Origin: an uncultured Eubacteriales bacterium
GTDB taxonomy: Bacteria > Bacillota > Clostridia > Oscillospirales > Acutalibacteraceae
NCBI GenBank assembly: GCA_934692675.1
Contig: CAKUUD010000001.1
Location: 62,001-126,000 of the forward strand
Length of the DNA stretch: 64,000 nt
Direction: 5' to 3'
Part shown: positions 51,676 to 59,062 of the stretch, piece by piece
Numbering within the stretch: position 1 is the first letter of the stretch
How the letters are laid out: every line of letters begins with the position of its first letter
Translations under genes and position numbers: made by a program
The notes under the pieces: model-generated
The model's database searches: none
Told to the model about the DNA's origin: nothing
The model's input: the letters and a program-made list of their open reading frames with translations, nothing else

Positions 51676-52248
51676 TTATATGAAAATAGGTTGAATTTGT
51701 GTATTTTCCATAGCTTTCTCGATTGTTTTTTCAATAAGATTAAAATGAGAAACTAGTGACCAAGGCTTTTTTTCGGGGTCGTCTTGGCTGAGAGGAACTA
51801 AATAAATATTTTTTGTATTTAAAATTTTTCCTAAATTTTTTGCCGACGATGACAGCGCATCATTGCTTGCAAAAGAAATTACAACAGGCCGATTTATTCT
51901 GAGGTGGGATTTAGCCGCCATCGTAACCGGAGTATCCGTCACAGCGTTGCAAAGTTTTGCCAGAGTATTCCCGGTGCATGGAGAGATAAGCAAAACATCG
52001 AGCATCTTTTTTGGACCTATAGGCTCAGCTTCGGTTATTGTATTTATTATTTTTCTTTCGCATATGCTTTCTATTTCATCTCTAAAATCTTTTGCTTTGC
52101 CAAATTTAGTGTCCAATTCATAAGCATTGAACGACATTATAGGGATTATATCATGCCCTTTGGCTTTTAATTTTTTCATTTCTTCTATGGATTTCGAAAA
52201 GGTGCAAAATGACCCGCACATCGCAAATCCTATTGATAATTTATTCAT
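51676..52248 (-). CDS. dpaB: Dipicolinate synthase subunit B
   Basis: DpaB (SpoVFB) is the flavoprotein-like subunit that, with DpaA, makes dipicolinic acid for the spore core. The family pattern is visible: IGFAMCGSFCTFSKSIEEMKKL at the N-terminus, IMSFNAY, DVLLISPCTGNTLAKLCNAVTDTPVTMAAKSHLRINRPVVISFASNDALS, ending in a helical KNLGKIL. The length of 190 aa is normal. It overlaps dpaA by 4 bases (ATGA). Its presence is the strongest evidence of an endospore former. Confidence 0.96.
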   Translation of the reverse strand: MNKLSIGFAMCGSFCTFSKSIEEMKKLKAKGHDIIPIMSFNAYELDTKFGKAKDFRDEIESICERKIINTITEAEPIGPKKMLDVLLISPCTGNTLAKLCNAVTDTPVTMAAKSHLRINRPVVISFASNDALSSSAKNLGKILNTKNIYLVPLSQDDPEKKPWSLVSHFNLIEKTIEKAMENTQIQPIFI

Positions 52249-53120
52249 AAATTTTTCTCCTTCATAATGGAATATATTTCTGATTTAATAATTTCTGCTG
52301 CACTTTCCGGAAAGTATTTCCCGGGAATAGCTAGTGCGTGAATGGATTTTATGTTTAGTTTTGATGCAGCCTCTTTATCGACTCCTCCCGGAGGAGAGGC
52401 TAAATCTATGATCAATACGTCTTTTCGGAGGCTTTTTAAGATGTTTTCATTCAACAATATGTGTGGTACAGTGTTGAAAATAAAGTCATAATCATAAATC
52501 TCTTGAGTCTCCAAGATGTTTATGCTTTTGTACCCTTCTGCGCAAGCCCATGCTCTGTCTGTGCTTTTCCTTGCACTGACTGTCACGTAAGCTCCCATGT
52601 TTTTAAGTATTTTCGACAAAATTTTACCTATTTTTCCATATCCTATTACCAAGCACTTGCTTTGACATATCGTAGAATGTTTTTCCTCCAAAGCAATCTT
52701 TATAGCGCCCTCGGCGGTAGGAATAGAATTTAGTATTTTAAAGTTTTCTGTGTAATAATCTTCTACAGAATATGATTTATTTTTGACTTTTTTGTCAATT
52801 TGTTTTAGAATATCTGGTATAATACCTCCGAAAATTATTTTGCCTTTTACGGAGTCTAGAAATTTTTTGTCGATTAAAAGCTCTTTTAAGGAGTACGGAG
52901 CGTTTATTGTTTTATTGTCACGGGTGACCGGGGTAGGAAGAATTATGTAGTCGGAAGAATTTATAACATTGTCAGGAGTATCTGTCTGAAAAATTTGCTG
53001 GGAATTTAACTTTTCCGTGCCGCAGATACGTACTTCGTTGCCGTCTTTATTTAAACTTTTTGCCAAATAAAGAGCGCGCAAATCTCCTCCGATGATTCCG
53101 AATTTTCTTTTTTTAATCAT
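52245..53120 (-). CDS. dpaA: Dipicolinate synthase subunit A
   Basis: DpaA (SpoVFA) is the NAD(P)-dependent oxidoreductase subunit. The Rossmann signature FGIIGGDLRALYLAKSL is at the N-terminus, a second GYGKIGKILSKILKNMGAYVTVSARK at about 150-175, then DYDFIFNTVPHILL and DLASPPGGVD. The start is the ATG at 53120, with AAGGAGG 8 bases upstream; a frame to 53141 encloses that site. 291 aa. In the mother cell this pair is under sigma-K or, in Clostridia, sigma-G/K control; no clear sporulation promoter could be placed. Confidence 0.96.
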   Translation of the reverse strand: MIKKRKFGIIGGDLRALYLAKSLNKDGNEVRICGTEKLNSQQIFQTDTPDNVINSSDYIILPTPVTRDNKTINAPYSLKELLIDKKFLDSVKGKIIFGGIIPDILKQIDKKVKNKSYSVEDYYTENFKILNSIPTAEGAIKIALEEKHSTICQSKCLVIGYGKIGKILSKILKNMGAYVTVSARKSTDRAWACAEGYKSINILETQEIYDYDFIFNTVPHILLNENILKSLRKDVLIIDLASPPGGVDKEAASKLNIKSIHALAIPGKYFPESAAEIIKSEIYSIMKEKNL

Positions 53121-53189
53121 AATAATGGCCTCCTTATTCATTTATATTATGACAGCAGGTTTTTGAGTGTTAATTATCGATATAACTAA

Positions 53190-54485
53190 ATGGGATGGGA
53201 TAATTTGAATAATAATTTTTTTAAAATGAGTAAACAGGAATTAATGAATGTCCATGAGGAGCTTACCAGAGAATATGAATCTTTTCTAGAAAAAAAATTA
53301 AGTTTAAACATGGCTCGAGGTAAGCCGGGAGCCGATCAATTGGATTTATCCATGAAAATGCTTGATGTTTTGAATAGTAGTTCGGATTTTAAGAGCGAAG
53401 ATGGCATTGATTGCAGAAATTACGGAATTAATGATGGACTACCTGAAATGAAAAGGTTTATTTCGGAAGCAACGGGCATATCTCCTCAAAATTTCATAGT
53501 AGGCGGAAATTCCAGTTTAAGCATGATGTACGACGCAATTTCGCACTTTTTTACTCACGGCTCAGATGGTGAACTTCCGTGGGGAAGACAAGGAAAAATA
53601 AAATTTTTATGTCCTTCACCCGGATACGATAGGCATTTTGCTATTTGTGAGTATTTTGGTATGGAATTGATAACTATTCCCATGACCGAGAGCGGACCCG
53701 ACATGGATATGGTAGAGCAGTACGTTTCATCGGATGAATCCGTCAAAGGAATTTGGTGCGTACCTAAATATTCCAATCCTCAGGGAATTACATATTCAGA
53801 CGAGACAGTCAGAAGATTCGCAAATCTAAAACCTGCTGCCAAAGATTTTAAGATATTTTGGGATAATGCGTATTTTGTGCATGATTTGACTGAAAAAACA
53901 ACACCTCTGTTGAATATTATAGATGAATGTAAAAAAAATGGGAACGAAAAAATGCCACTTGTATTTTTTTCGACGTCTAAGATAACTTTTCCCGGCTCCG
54001 GAATAGCATTCATGGCATGCGAGGGAGAAAATTTATCTGCGTTCAAAAAAATGTACAGCATAAAAACCGTAGGATTCGACAAGATCAACCAACTCAGGCA
54101 TCTTAGATTTTTAAAAGACAAAGAGTCTCTGCTTGCTCACATGAAAAATCACAGAGATATCTTAGCACCAAAATTTGATTTAGTAATAAAATTTTTAAAT
54201 GAAGAATTTTCGCAAAATCCGATCCTATCGTGGAAAAAGCCAAAAGGCGGATATTTTGTGAGCGTTGACACATATCCCGGATGCGCCAAGAGGGTTGTGG
54301 AACTGTGTAAAAAATGCGGAGTAATTCTTACAAACGCGGGCGCAACCTTTTCATACGGAAAAGATTTAAAAGATTCAAATATAAGATTAGCACCGACGTT
54401 TCCTAACATAAATGAACTGAAAGTAGCAATGGAAGTTTTTTGTCTATGTGTAAAAATAGCTTTTCTCGAAAGTTATTTTAAATAA
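53190..54485 (+). CDS. Class Ic aspartate aminotransferase-like PLP enzyme
   Basis: A PLP-dependent fold-type I enzyme of the PF12897 type: N-terminal SKQELMNVHEELTREYESFLEKKLSLNMARGKPGADQLD, then GNSSLSMMYDA, CPSPGYDRHFAICEYFGMELI, a CVPKYSNPQGITYS loop, FWDNAYFVHDL and the PLP lysine in FSTSKITFPGSGIAF. The C-terminus has GGYFVSVDTYPG and RLAPTFPN. The subgroup is known to act as aspartate aminotransferase in some species. It diverges from dpaA. The N-terminus is uncertain: no good ribosome site precedes 53190 (an ATG at 53226 is also open). Confidence 0.92.
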   Translation: MGWDNLNNNFFKMSKQELMNVHEELTREYESFLEKKLSLNMARGKPGADQLDLSMKMLDVLNSSSDFKSEDGIDCRNYGINDGLPEMKRFISEATGISPQNFIVGGNSSLSMMYDAISHFFTHGSDGELPWGRQGKIKFLCPSPGYDRHFAICEYFGMELITIPMTESGPDMDMVEQYVSSDESVKGIWCVPKYSNPQGITYSDETVRRFANLKPAAKDFKIFWDNAYFVHDLTEKTTPLLNIIDECKKNGNEKMPLVFFSTSKITFPGSGIAFMACEGENLSAFKKMYSIKTVGFDKINQLRHLRFLKDKESLLAHMKNHRDILAPKFDLVIKFLNEEFSQNPILSWKKPKGGYFVSVDTYPGCAKRVVELCKKCGVILTNAGATFSYGKDLKDSNIRLAPTFPNINELKVAMEVFCLCVKIAFLESYFK

Positions 54486-54517
54486 TATTTTTATTAAAAA
54501 ACGGAGGTTGTAATTAA

Positions 54518-55942
54518 GTGGAATGTTTAAAATGCAAGATTTTCAAAAAAGGTTTTTGTTTCGTGGCGTGGATGTTTTTTTTGATTTTAGCAAATTGTTT
54601 TTATTCCCATGCGTATGGCTTTCTTTCTGACAATACATACAGTTTACCTGAAGGCAAGGACATGCTTATGCACCCGTCCTGTTATGGTTGTTTGGACTAT
54701 GAATGGAGCTCCAGTAATGATTCTATCATAACTGTAAACGAGTATGGCATAATCCATGCTGGCAGGGTAGGGAGCGCCGAAGTCAAAGCAGTAAACAAAA
54801 ATGATGGCTCAGAATCCGGTTGTCGCGTAGAAGTTACTCAACCCGAACCCATAAGAATGGTTTATGCTTCCAGCACCACAGCATGTGTGGATAAAGAATT
54901 TGAAGTAGTAGCAACTACGGTTAAAAATGCCGAAAAAGTAAAATTTGTTGCTAACTACGATGGCGCTTCAAAGGTGTATTATACTTCTAACAAAAGGGAT
55001 CTTGGCAATTGTTTGATTTGGAAAAAAAATATAAAAATTCCTAAAGAATGCAACGTAAGTATTACGGCTTATGCCAAGATACATGGCCACTGGGAAACCT
55101 GCGGCGGCGCTAGGTACGATCTTAGCGTGTACCATTGCCCGGGGGATAATTTTTCTTCTAATAGAGAAAAAGGAATAAGCAATAAAGGCGCTGATTTTAT
55201 TGCTTCATGCGAAGGTTTCGTATCTTGGACATACACAGACAGTGCAAATATTTTAACAGTAGGCTACGGCAGCCGAGTTTATCCCTTTGAACCCTATTAT
55301 AACAATATCTCCCAAGAAGAAGGCGTTGCACTGCTTTCCAGGACGTTAACTCAAGGAAATTATGTTAAATCTGTAAACAGATTTTTGAGAGAGAACGATA
55401 TAAAATGCAACCAGCAACAATTTGATGCTCTTGTCAGTTTTTCATACAACTTGGGTTGCGCATGGATGTTCAATGGAAGTTATTTAAGCCAAATTCTTAA
55501 AAATTGCGGCGGGTCCGTGAGCTATGGCACTGTTAATTCAGATAACGGCCTCTGCGTAAGGGTTCGTCCATCGACATCAGCTCGAAGAATTTGCGCTATT
55601 CCTGACAGAACTACAGTTACGGTTTTAAGCGACAATCCCGAAAACGGAAATTGGTATCGCGTCAGGCTTCAAAGCGGCAGGGTGGGCTATTGCTGCGGAG
55701 ATTTCCTCGAAATTACCCGTAGCGGCGGCGGTGAAAGATCCTTGAGCAATATTAATCTCGGCGAGTTTATCTCCGAAGTTTCAGCCTACCACCATGCAGC
55801 AAAAAGATGCCTCAAAGGTCTCCTCGCACGTCGATTCCATGAGCTTGATATCTTTATCTACGGCGTGTACTCCAGGTTCAGGAGTCAGCATTTCAGCTAC
55901 GGCAACTATCCCATACCTCAATGCGCCAAAAAGATAATGTAG
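54518..55942 (+). CDS. Secreted GH24-type lysozyme with Big2 and SH3 domains, Cys-rich
   Basis: A GTG start lies 10 bases after GGAGG. The signal region (FCFVAWMFFLILANCFYSHA) is followed by a Big2-like Ig domain (about 35-110, LDYEWSSSNDSIITVNEYGIIHAGRVGSAEV). A middle beta domain follows (about 110-215). The GH24 domain (about 225-330) has catalytic Glu in IASCEGF, Asp in YTDS and Thr in LTVGYGS, plus QFDALVSFSYNLG. An SH3-like domain comes next (about 350-400, LCVRVRPSTSARRI...). The basic tail (about 410-474) has no known match. The mature protein has about 17 cysteines, unusual for an exported clostridial protein. Could be a secreted peptidoglycan hydrolase, perhaps of sporulation or competition. 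Confidence 0.87.
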   Translation: MECLKCKIFKKGFCFVAWMFFLILANCFYSHAYGFLSDNTYSLPEGKDMLMHPSCYGCLDYEWSSSNDSIITVNEYGIIHAGRVGSAEVKAVNKNDGSESGCRVEVTQPEPIRMVYASSTTACVDKEFEVVATTVKNAEKVKFVANYDGASKVYYTSNKRDLGNCLIWKKNIKIPKECNVSITAYAKIHGHWETCGGARYDLSVYHCPGDNFSSNREKGISNKGADFIASCEGFVSWTYTDSANILTVGYGSRVYPFEPYYNNISQEEGVALLSRTLTQGNYVKSVNRFLRENDIKCNQQQFDALVSFSYNLGCAWMFNGSYLSQILKNCGGSVSYGTVNSDNGLCVRVRPSTSARRICAIPDRTTVTVLSDNPENGNWYRVRLQSGRVGYCCGDFLEITRSGGGERSLSNINLGEFISEVSAYHHAAKRCLKGLLARRFHELDIFIYGVYSRFRSQHFSYGNYPIPQCAKKIM

Positions 55943-55945
55943 CCC

Positions 55946-55973
55946 TTGCGCTCGGTGTTTTTGCCGGGCGCAA
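55946..55973 (+). terminator. Terminator of the secreted lysozyme gene
   Basis: TTGCGCTCGG and CCGGGCGCAA pair (one G-U) with an 8-base loop, followed by ATCTTTTC, 3 bases after the stop. Confidence 0.75.
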
Positions 55974-56002
55974 ATCTTTTCAAAAAAATCTTCAAATACC
56001 AC

Positions 56003-56030
56003 TTGACTTTTTTTGAGTAAATAATATAAT
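56003..56030 (+). promoter_or_regulatory. tRNA-Lys promoter
   Basis: TTGACT (56003-56008) and a perfect TATAAT (56025-56030) are 16 bases apart, 11 bases before the tRNA. Confidence 0.8.
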
Positions 56031-56041
56031 AGATTTTGCAA

Positions 56042-56117
56042 GCACCATTAGCTCAGTTGGTAGAGCACCTGACTCTTAATCAGGGTGTCCGGGGTTCGAG
56101 CCCCCGATGGTGTACCA
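56042..56117 (+). tRNA. tRNA-Lys (anticodon CTT)
   Basis: A 76-nt tRNA: acceptor GCACCAT / ATGGTGT (G-U at the end), D arm GCTCAGTTGGTAGAGC, anticodon stem CCTGA / TCAGG with loop CTCTTAA (CTT), T arm GGGGTTCGAGCCCC, encoded CCA. Its 3' part and terminator are repeated at 58841-58923. Confidence 0.97.
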
Positions 56118-56159
56118 TGATGGTGATTAAGATCTGAGAAATCAGATCTTTTTTTATGC
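56079..56159 (+). repeat. Direct repeat: tRNA-Lys 3' end plus terminator (att-like, copy 1)
   Basis: The 81-bp segment from the anticodon stem through CCA and the terminator matches 58841-58923 except for two T/C changes and two extra C residues. Such a duplication of a tRNA 3' end typically frames an element integrated into the tRNA gene. Confidence 0.9.
56129..56150 (+). terminator. tRNA-Lys terminator
   Basis: A perfect 9-bp stem (AAGATCTGA / TCAGATCTT, GAAA loop) is followed by TTTTTATG. Confidence 0.9.
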
Positions 56160-56386
56160 CTAAAGCGCCTACAAGCCTAACGGTTAATCTATTTATGAAT
56201 AATTCTACACCGAAAAAATTTTTATCCTTTCTTAACAGTATCTATTTACAGTAGTTGAAGTTTGATAGAGAAGCATAAATCTATTTATTTAAATAAAAAT
56301 GCATCCCCCCCTTTTTTTTCAGATCTAAAGATGGGATTACATTTATTTTTATATTTTAAATAATTAATCTTCTTTATGGTAATTTC

Positions 56387-57250
56387 TTATGGGCGGTCAA
56401 ATACCTCAGTAATAACCCATCTAAAATTTTTAAATTCCAAATCTACTACTACAGGGAAGTGAAAATCAGTTCTTGTGCTATTTTCATTACTTTTATATTC
56501 ATACCAGTACCAAGCTCTCGCTTTATTTAAAATTATTAAACTTATAGGGAATGAAAACCATTTTTCCTCATAAGTTATCTTACCCTTGTCCTTGTAGTAA
56601 TCACTCCTAATCCGCATTCTTAAAAAATTTAAATCTGAAATATCATCAGGAAATTTATTGACTTTTCCGTAAGTTTCATAGCTTTCGTTTGCTATGTTTT
56701 TTATTTTGAAGCTTAAATAAACACAGCTTAGAAGATAAAACGCAAGAAATGAACTTACAGAAATTAGAGAAATTTTTTTAGCTTTGCGTAGTGTAGTTTC
56801 TTTAAATAAGTGTTTTGTCTTTTTAAATATTAAATACATTGCAAGTAATATTGCAGAAAAAGAAGACCAGAACATATAAAGCACCCAAGGCGATGTAATA
56901 TAATTTAAGTTGAAATCCAAAATGCAAAATAAATTATTGTACATATTAAAAATCGGGATAGCAATAATCAAATTATAGACAGTGGATAGAATATAAAAAG
57001 AACGTTTAACTTTCCGAAGAAATAACAGGATTATAAAAATCAAAACACTTAAAATTACTACAGAAATATATGTAAGAATTATGTCCAAAAGAGGGTTAGT
57101 ATAGTATTCAAAGACACTCCCTAGCTTCTCAGCTCTTTTATACAGAAAACTGGGGAATATATCGTTTTCTGTAATAAATTCTTCAACAAATATAATATAT
57201 GAAACAAACAAAAACGACAGAATATTAAATATTGATAGAAATTTTTTCAT
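56387..57250 (-). CDS. Multi-TM membrane protein, candidate immunity partner of the amidase fusion
   Basis: The 287-residue protein has about five membrane helices (about 5-22, 52-77, 87-103, 122-141, 158-180; for example FLSIFNILSFLFVSYIIF and IILTYISVVILSVLIFIILLF), then a basic, Tyr/Phe-rich C-terminal domain of about 100 residues (YYKDKGKITYEEKWFSFPISLIILNKARAWYWYE) that would face the cytosol or outside. It starts 8 bases after the amidase-fusion gene on the same strand. In toxin loci the gene right after the toxin is often a membrane immunity protein; that is the only ground for the suggestion. No family is recognised. Confidence 0.72.
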   Translation of the reverse strand: MKKFLSIFNILSFLFVSYIIFVEEFITENDIFPSFLYKRAEKLGSVFEYYTNPLLDIILTYISVVILSVLIFIILLFLRKVKRSFYILSTVYNLIIAIPIFNMYNNLFCILDFNLNYITSPWVLYMFWSSFSAILLAMYLIFKKTKHLFKETTLRKAKKISLISVSSFLAFYLLSCVYLSFKIKNIANESYETYGKVNKFPDDISDLNFLRMRIRSDYYKDKGKITYEEKWFSFPISLIILNKARAWYWYEYKSNENSTRTDFHFPVVVDLEFKNFRWVITEVFDRP

Positions 57251-57258
57251 AAAACCTC

Positions 57259-58584
57259 CTATTTTATTTTTAAAATATACGCTGTTCCATTTTTCTTTTC
57301 ATTAAAAAAAGCAGATAATGGCTTTTTATAGTAGGGGTCTGTATGAGCAGCGAAATGAATCATATCATCTTCGATTTTGCTGATGATAGTAGCGTGATGA
57401 GGGTGTTCATCCTCCCATTGAAGGTACATAACGTCTCCAACCTTTACGGGATTTTCAGGGTCATTTATTGCAGCTGCGATATCGTCGGGGTTGCTTATAA
57501 TCGTTTCGCCTGTAACAATATTTGAATTTTTTAGATATTCATACTGATCTTTGGCGGCTGACCAAGCAGGTGTGTAGCTCCATTTAATGGAGTTAATAAT
57601 CAAAGCATAAATAGGATTTACCTCTTCAACATTTCTAGGGTAGCAATGCCAATATTCATTCATTTGAAATCCACCGGCTTTTAAGCATTGAGATACAAAA
57701 TTGGCACAGTCTCCGCTGGAAGAGAAATTTGGATAATTAGGATTAAATTTATTATGCCAGTATATAGCATAATTTATTGCTGCATCTCTATCATAGCTTT
57801 CTAAGTTTTCATCTAGCACCATTGGTTCGGTAATATCAGCATAAGTTTTTTTACCTTCAATTTTACAGTTGCAGTTTAGATGAAATGGGGGAGCGTTTTC
57901 TCCAATTTTAAGTTTATCCACATTGTATATTTTTCCTGCCATTTCTTGACAATGTTCACAGCAGTTTGAGTTTCCTGATTGAACAATTTCATATTCTCTT
58001 ATGCCCTGTTCTTTAAGTTTGACTTGATCGATTTTAGTGTATATATTGGATTTGATATATGAAATAAAAGTATTGATTTTAGTTTTTACTTTATCAAAAA
58101 GCTCTTTGATATTGTCAAAAACATCACTAAAAAAGTTCTTGTTAATACTTTTAGATGTTTCATTTTCATTCAAAGAAGAATTTATATTATCTAGAATCCA
58201 GTTTTCAAGTTTATAAACCCATATCTTAATTTTACCATATATTTCATTGTCGGGCAACTCAAGACTACTGAGCAGTTTTTTAGCTTCCTTTGTATTATCA
58301 AAATCTCCTTGTTCAGATAATCTAATTAAAAATCTTCTGTACATTTTTAATGCAAGTGGATTTAGAAGTTTTAAAAGTTCATAAGATAACCTACTAATTA
58401 TTATTTCAATTGATAAATCGTAGGGCGTAGATAAACTATTTTCCATTTGTATTAAGTCGCAAGTTTCTTCGTATACACCATCTATCAGATTATGTATCCC
58501 TTTAATATCATTTTTTATATCGTTATATACTAGATCCCTTGTTTGAGCTGGCAAATTTGAAAGTTCTGGTGTTTCATTTGACAC
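57259..58584 (-). CDS. Phage minor-head (SPP1 gp7/MuF)-like and amidase fusion protein
   Basis: Residues 1-200 are helical. At 208-240 lies CCEHCQEMAGKIYN...PPFHLNCNC, the Cys/His motif of SPP1 gp7/MuF-type phage minor head proteins. Residues 264-438 form an Amidase_6-type domain: YDRDAAINYAIYWHNKFNPNYPNF, catalytic Cys293 in GDCANFVSQCL, a Trp-rich SYTPAWSAAKDQYEYL and His in HPHHATII. Fusions of MuF-type ends with toxin domains are known as MuF polymorphic toxins. The GTG start at 58584 lacks a ribosome site; a well-sited ATG at 58684 opens a 23-codon frame out of phase, so the true 5' end may be broken by a frameshift. Integrated next to tRNA-Lys. Confidence 0.82.
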   Translation of the reverse strand: MSNETPELSNLPAQTRDLVYNDIKNDIKGIHNLIDGVYEETCDLIQMENSLSTPYDLSIEIIISRLSYELLKLLNPLALKMYRRFLIRLSEQGDFDNTKEAKKLLSSLELPDNEIYGKIKIWVYKLENWILDNINSSLNENETSKSINKNFFSDVFDNIKELFDKVKTKINTFISYIKSNIYTKIDQVKLKEQGIREYEIVQSGNSNCCEHCQEMAGKIYNVDKLKIGENAPPFHLNCNCKIEGKKTYADITEPMVLDENLESYDRDAAINYAIYWHNKFNPNYPNFSSSGDCANFVSQCLKAGGFQMNEYWHCYPRNVEEVNPIYALIINSIKWSYTPAWSAAKDQYEYLKNSNIVTGETIISNPDDIAAAINDPENPVKVGDVMYLQWEDEHPHHATIISKIEDDMIHFAAHTDPYYKKPLSAFFNEKKNGTAYILKIK

Positions 58585-58840
58585 AGAGTGTTCTTTTAAA
58601 ACATAGCCTGTTTTATTTATTACAAAATATTTGATGATTATTATTTTTGTTTGAATTTGAAGTATGATGTTTTTTAAAATTCATGTTAAGTCAGCCTCTT
58701 TACAATAATTTTTCGGGAGTAGTTATAAAAAATTACTCCTAACTATTGTCCAAAAAGAGGTAAAATTTGCATAAATAATATCAATATTGAGTAAAAAAAT
58801 AGCACACATCAAAATTTAATTTATTTGGCAACTAAACTTT

Positions 58841-58923
58841 ATCAGGGCGTCCGGGGTTCGAGCCCCCCCGATGGTGTACCATGATGGCGATTAAGATCTG
58901 AGAAATCAGATCTTTTTTTATGC
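58841..58923 (+). repeat. Direct repeat: tRNA-Lys 3' end plus terminator (att-like, copy 2)
   Basis: This copy repeats 56079-56159 from ATCAGGG to TTTTTTTATGC, with seven C instead of five and two T-to-C changes. It holds the tRNA's T arm, CCA and terminator but no 5' half, so it is a remnant, not a tRNA. It ends the 2.7-kb islet. Confidence 0.9.
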
Positions 58924-58962
58924 TCATTTTTAAAAAAATGTATAAATTTCCAAAAATAACTC

Positions 58963-58991
58963 TTGCATTTTTCGACAGTGTGATATATTAT
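58963..58991 (+). promoter_or_regulatory. Promoter of the giant surface protein
   Basis: TTGCAT (58963-58968) and TATTAT (58986-58991) are 17 bases apart, about 70 bases before the ATG. Confidence 0.65.
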
Positions 58992-59062
58992 AGATAGTAT
59001 TATATAATGTATTAAAATAAATATATGAAGAATTAACAAAACACAAAAGGAGAGTGCAAAAA

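Larger units (their letters stand above)
58585..59062. other. Islet right border and leader of the giant surface protein
   Basis: Holds the possible frameshifted start of the amidase fusion (ATG at 58684 with an AGAGG site upstream on the minus strand), the second copy of the tRNA-Lys 3' end (58841-58923) with terminator, and the promoter at 58963-58991. No other gene is seen. Confidence 0.6.

Noticed and set aside
56160..56386. An integrase or excisionase gene in the tRNA-Lys islet
   Set aside because: Neither strand holds a frame of the needed size outside the two described genes.
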